Source of the DNA: Clostridia bacterium
GTDB taxonomy: Bacteria; Bacillota_A; Clostridia; Oscillospirales; CAG-272
DNA length: 5,809 bases
NCBI GenBank assembly: GCA_017959485.1
Contig: JAGDAM010000388.1
Location: forward strand, 1 to 5,809
Direction: 5' to 3'
A program made the translations under genes and the position numbers. Below the pieces are notes generated by a model. The model was not told where the DNA came from. It saw only the letters and a program-made list of their open reading frames with translations, and searched no databases. Positions within the stretch are counted from its first letter, which is position 1. Every line of letters begins with the position of its first letter. Positions 1 to 5,809 of the stretch are shown here, piece after piece.

Positions 1-368
1 ACGAGATAGGCGGTGGCGTCTATAAACGACTCGTCTATCGAATAAACGTGCATATCCGACGGCGCGAAATAATCGAGATATACCGAATAAATGTCGGCGG
101 CGTATTCAATGTAGAGCGCCATGCGCGGCGGCGCTATCTCGTATCTTATGCCGGGCGGTATGTCGGAAAGCCGGCACCTGTTTTTTACGCCGAGCGATTT
201 CATCCGCGGAGTCACCGCAAGACAGAGCGCGTTCCGCCCGCGCCCCGCGTCGGCCACGACCAGATTCGTCTCGAAAGGGTTAAGTCCCCGCTCGGCGCAT
301 TCCACCGATGCGTAGAAGCTTTTCATATCTATGCAGAAATAGGTTCTGCTCTTTTCTTTCATGTCCAT
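1..368 (-). CDS. Y-family translesion DNA polymerase (UmuC/UvrX-like), N-terminal part
   Basis: This is the first 122 residues of an error-prone DNA polymerase that copies across damaged template bases; the gene continues past the left window edge. Seen directly: FCIDMKSFYASVE (residues 11-23) carries the first metal-binding Asp (D14) and a tyrosine at the steric-gate position (Y19). YSIDESFID (109-117) carries the second acidic pair (D112, E113). The palm/finger active site therefore looks intact. The stretch NPFETNLVVAD (30-40) and the segment after it resemble the clostridial UmuC/UvrX branch more than classical DinB, so DinB is the less likely alternative. Two starts are possible, ATG at 368 or ATG at 362. 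Neither has a good ribosome site: GGAAG lies about 14 bases before the first. The gene begins 31 bases after the stop of the LexA-like gene on the same strand and has no promoter of its own that I can see, so it is probably co-transcribed and SOS-controlled. Little finger and thumb domains cannot be judged. Confidence 0.9.
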   Translation of the reverse strand, partial: MDMKEKSRTYFCIDMKSFYASVECAERGLNPFETNLVVADAGRGRNALCLAVTPRMKSLGVKNRCRLSDIPPGIRYEIAPPRMALYIEYAADIYSVYLDYFAPSDMHVYSIDESFIDATAYL

Positions 369-399
369 GGAAAAGCATCGCGCTTCCGGCCGCGGTCCG

Positions 400-993
400 T
401 CAAATATCTTTTATCACCTTGACCGCAACTCCCTGGATCTCGCAGGACGGAAGCAGAATATCCTCCATCGAGGGATTCTCGGGATGCAGCCGCACCCGTT
501 TTTTTTCGGGCTCGGGATAGTATCTCTTGAGAGTCGTCTCGTCCCCGGCCAGCGCGACGACGACGTCGCCGGGACTTGCGAAGTTCTGCCGGCTGACGAC
601 GACGAGATCCCCGTCGCATATCCCGGCGCCTACCATCGAATCCCCGTAGGCGCGGAGAAGAAAATACTCTCCCCTCCCGAATACCGCAACCGGCAGCCGG
701 ACGTATTCCTCGATATTTTCCTCGGCGTATGCCGGTATTCCGCAGACGATGCGTCCCAGGACCGGAACCCGTACCGTTTCCCCGCAGCCGGCCGGAAGCA
801 GGTTCCTCCGCCCTCCGTCGAATACCAGATCGCCTCTGTCGGCAAGCGCGTGCAGACAGCGGTAGACGCTGGTCTGGGCGATGCCCGTCCCGGCCGCGAT
901 TTCGGTGAGCGACGGGGACCGTCCCCGCCTGTCGAAATAACCCGTTATAAAATCTTTTACCGCGGCAAGCCGCTCTTCGCTTATACTTTTCAT
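400..993 (-). CDS. lexA: LexA-family autoproteolytic SOS repressor (S24 peptidase)
   Basis: A 197-residue DNA-binding repressor, close to the usual LexA length of about 200. Residues 1-67 form a LexA-type winged helix-turn-helix, with EIAAGTGIAQTSVYRCLHAL at 31-50 as the helix-turn-helix core. Residues 75-197 are the S24 latent protease: VPVLGRIVCG (76-85) gives a Cys84-Gly85 cleavage bond, YGDSM holds nucleophile Ser119, and DETTLKRYY holds general-base Lys156. All parts needed for RecA-stimulated self-cleavage are present. LexA often has Ala-Gly at the cleavage site; Cys-Gly is typical of UmuD and some phage repressors. ATG 993 was chosen because AGAGGA lies 7 bases upstream and the protein then starts like LexA. 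A longer open frame to 1128 would run through the promoter and operator. It probably represses itself and the downstream polymerase. It could be the global LexA or a second, cassette-specific paralogue; the window cannot decide, so the symbol is provisional. Confidence 0.92.
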   Translation of the reverse strand: MKSISEERLAAVKDFITGYFDRRGRSPSLTEIAAGTGIAQTSVYRCLHALADRGDLVFDGGRRNLLPAGCGETVRVPVLGRIVCGIPAYAEENIEEYVRLPVAVFGRGEYFLLRAYGDSMVGAGICDGDLVVVSRQNFASPGDVVVALAGDETTLKRYYPEPEKKRVRLHPENPSMEDILLPSCEIQGVAVKVIKDI

Positions 994-1000
994 TCTTTTT

Positions 1001-1006
1001 TCCTCT
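1001..1006 (-). promoter_or_regulatory. Ribosome binding site of the LexA-like gene
   Basis: AGAGGA on the minus strand lies 7 bases before ATG 993. It fixes the start codon and excludes the longer upstream open frame. It lies only a few bases past the inverted repeat in the leader. Confidence 0.8.
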
Positions 1007-1013
1007 TGCGAAC

Positions 1014-1045
1014 TGCCGTAACGGAAAATAATTTCCGTTACGGCA
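1014..1045. promoter_or_regulatory. Palindromic operator candidate at the LexA-like gene start site
   Basis: A perfect inverted repeat of two 14-base arms, TGCCGTAACGGAAA (1014-1027) and its complement (1032-1045), separated by ATAA. Each arm holds a smaller odd palindrome, CCGT-N-ACGG, at 1016-1024 and 1035-1043, with centres 19 bases apart. It starts 2 bases after the -10 box of the leftward promoter and covers the expected transcription start, an ideal place for an autorepressor to block RNA polymerase. It does not match the common Gram-positive LexA box (CGAAC-N4-GTTYG). In RNA it could also fold as a hairpin just upstream of the ribosome site. Binding by the adjacent repressor is inferred. 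Confidence 0.8.
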
Positions 1046-1047
1046 AT

Positions 1048-1076
1048 ATTATACACCTCTCCCGGCCCCGTGTCAA
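1048..1076 (-). promoter_or_regulatory. Sigma-70/sigma-A-type promoter of the LexA-polymerase operon
   Basis: Read on the minus strand, TTGACA (1076-1071) and TATAAT (1053-1048) are both exact consensus hexamers at the ideal 17-base spacing. An A-tract just upstream (1086-1081) could act as an UP-like element. Transcription should start near 1041, inside the inverted repeat, giving a leader of about 48 bases. A consensus promoter makes sense if the operon is held off by a tight repressor. Confidence 0.88.
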
Positions 1077-1120
1077 GAGCTTTTTTGCATTTTCTTCCGC
1101 GGCCCGGAATATGATTTGCC

Positions 1121-1138
1121 CGCAACAAAAAGGTTGCG
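1121..1138. repeat. Short inverted repeat over the rightward -35 region
   Basis: CGCAAC (1121-1126) and GTTGCG (1133-1138) form a 6-base inverted repeat around AAAAAG. The right arm overlaps the -35 hexamer of the rightward promoter, so it could be a binding site for a regulator of the hydrolase-ligA transcript. No U-run follows, so it is not a terminator. At this length chance is possible. Confidence 0.35.
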
Positions 1139-1162
1139 CTGAAGGGTTTTTCATAGTATAAT
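1134..1162 (+). promoter_or_regulatory. Rightward promoter for the hydrolase-ligA-rsmI genes
   Basis: TTGCGC (1134-1139) as -35 and TATAAT (1157-1162) as -10 are separated by exactly 17 bases. The -10 is perfect and the -35 matches the strongest TTG positions. The predicted start is near 1169, leaving an untranslated leader of about 75 bases before ATG 1246. It is the only good rightward promoter I see before the three-gene set. Confidence 0.7.
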
Positions 1163-1245
1163 ATATATTACCGAAATATTATCGCGACTTTTGTCGGCGC
1201 CGTCCGGAGCCGGCGTATCGCAACAGCTTTCTCAACTGGGCTTTC

Positions 1246-5809
<4,564 letters not shown>

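Noticed and set aside
1009..1022. CGAAC-N4-GTAAC as a classical Gram-positive LexA box
   Set aside because: The second half matches the expected GTTYG poorly, while the perfect inverted repeat beside it is a much stronger operator candidate. It could at most be a relic half-site.
1014..1045. Inverted repeat as a rho-independent terminator
   Set aside because: No U-run follows on either strand, and it sits at the start of an operon directly after a -10 box.
994..1128. N-terminal extension of the LexA-like protein to ATG 1128
   Set aside because: It would read through the consensus promoter and the palindrome, and the added residues do not resemble LexA. ATG 993 has a proper ribosome site.
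361..1161. Long plus-strand open frame opposite the LexA-like gene
   Set aside because: It is antisense to a clear LexA gene, has no family resemblance, and such frames are common in GC-rich coding DNA.
1159..1170. TAATATATATTA palindrome as an operator
   Set aside because: It is simple alternating AT sequence overlapping the -10 box, so symmetry is expected by composition.
1195..1202. CGGCGCCG palindrome in the hydrolase leader
   Set aside because: Too short to be meaningful in GC-rich DNA.

Overview
The window looks like chromosomal DNA from a GC-rich Gram-positive-type bacterium, most likely a member of the Clostridia (Oscillospirales or Christensenellales-like). This rests on three things: a LexA-family repressor paired with a clostridial-style Y-family polymerase, a secreted glucosaminidase with a clostridial-type C-terminal membrane tail, and Shine-Dalgarno sites with sigma-A-type promoters. 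The taxonomy is an inference from protein style only.

Layout. Positions 1-993 (minus strand) hold a two-gene SOS-type mutagenesis cassette. A LexA-family autoproteolytic repressor (400-993) is followed after 31 bases by a Y-family translesion DNA polymerase (UmuC/UvrX-like), whose 3' end lies outside the window. Positions 994-1245 form a divergent control region. For the leftward cassette it has a consensus promoter (TTGACA, 17 bases, TATAAT), and a perfect 14-base inverted repeat covers the predicted transcription start. A second, rightward promoter (TTGCGC, 17 bases, TATAAT) faces the other way. Positions 1246-5809 (plus strand) hold three tightly packed genes: a secreted glucosaminidase (GH73/LytG-like) with a C-terminal beta domain and membrane tail; ligA, a complete NAD-dependent DNA ligase, 11 bases later; and rsmI, the 16S rRNA C1402 2'-O-methyltransferase, overlapping ligA by 8 bases and running off the window edge.

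How they fit together. The leftward pair reads as a self-regulated DNA-damage module: the repressor sits on its own start site, self-cleaves when activated RecA appears, and releases the error-prone polymerase. The rightward set combines cell-wall turnover, DNA nick sealing and ribosome modification, and is probably one transcript. The two units share a 252-base intergenic region, so cross-talk is possible, but the sequence does not prove it. I see no mobile elements, tRNA, rRNA or CRISPR array. The most unusual items are the nested non-canonical palindromic operator, the Cys-hydrophobic-Arg/Lys tail of the hydrolase, and the hydrolase-ligA-rsmI gene order.
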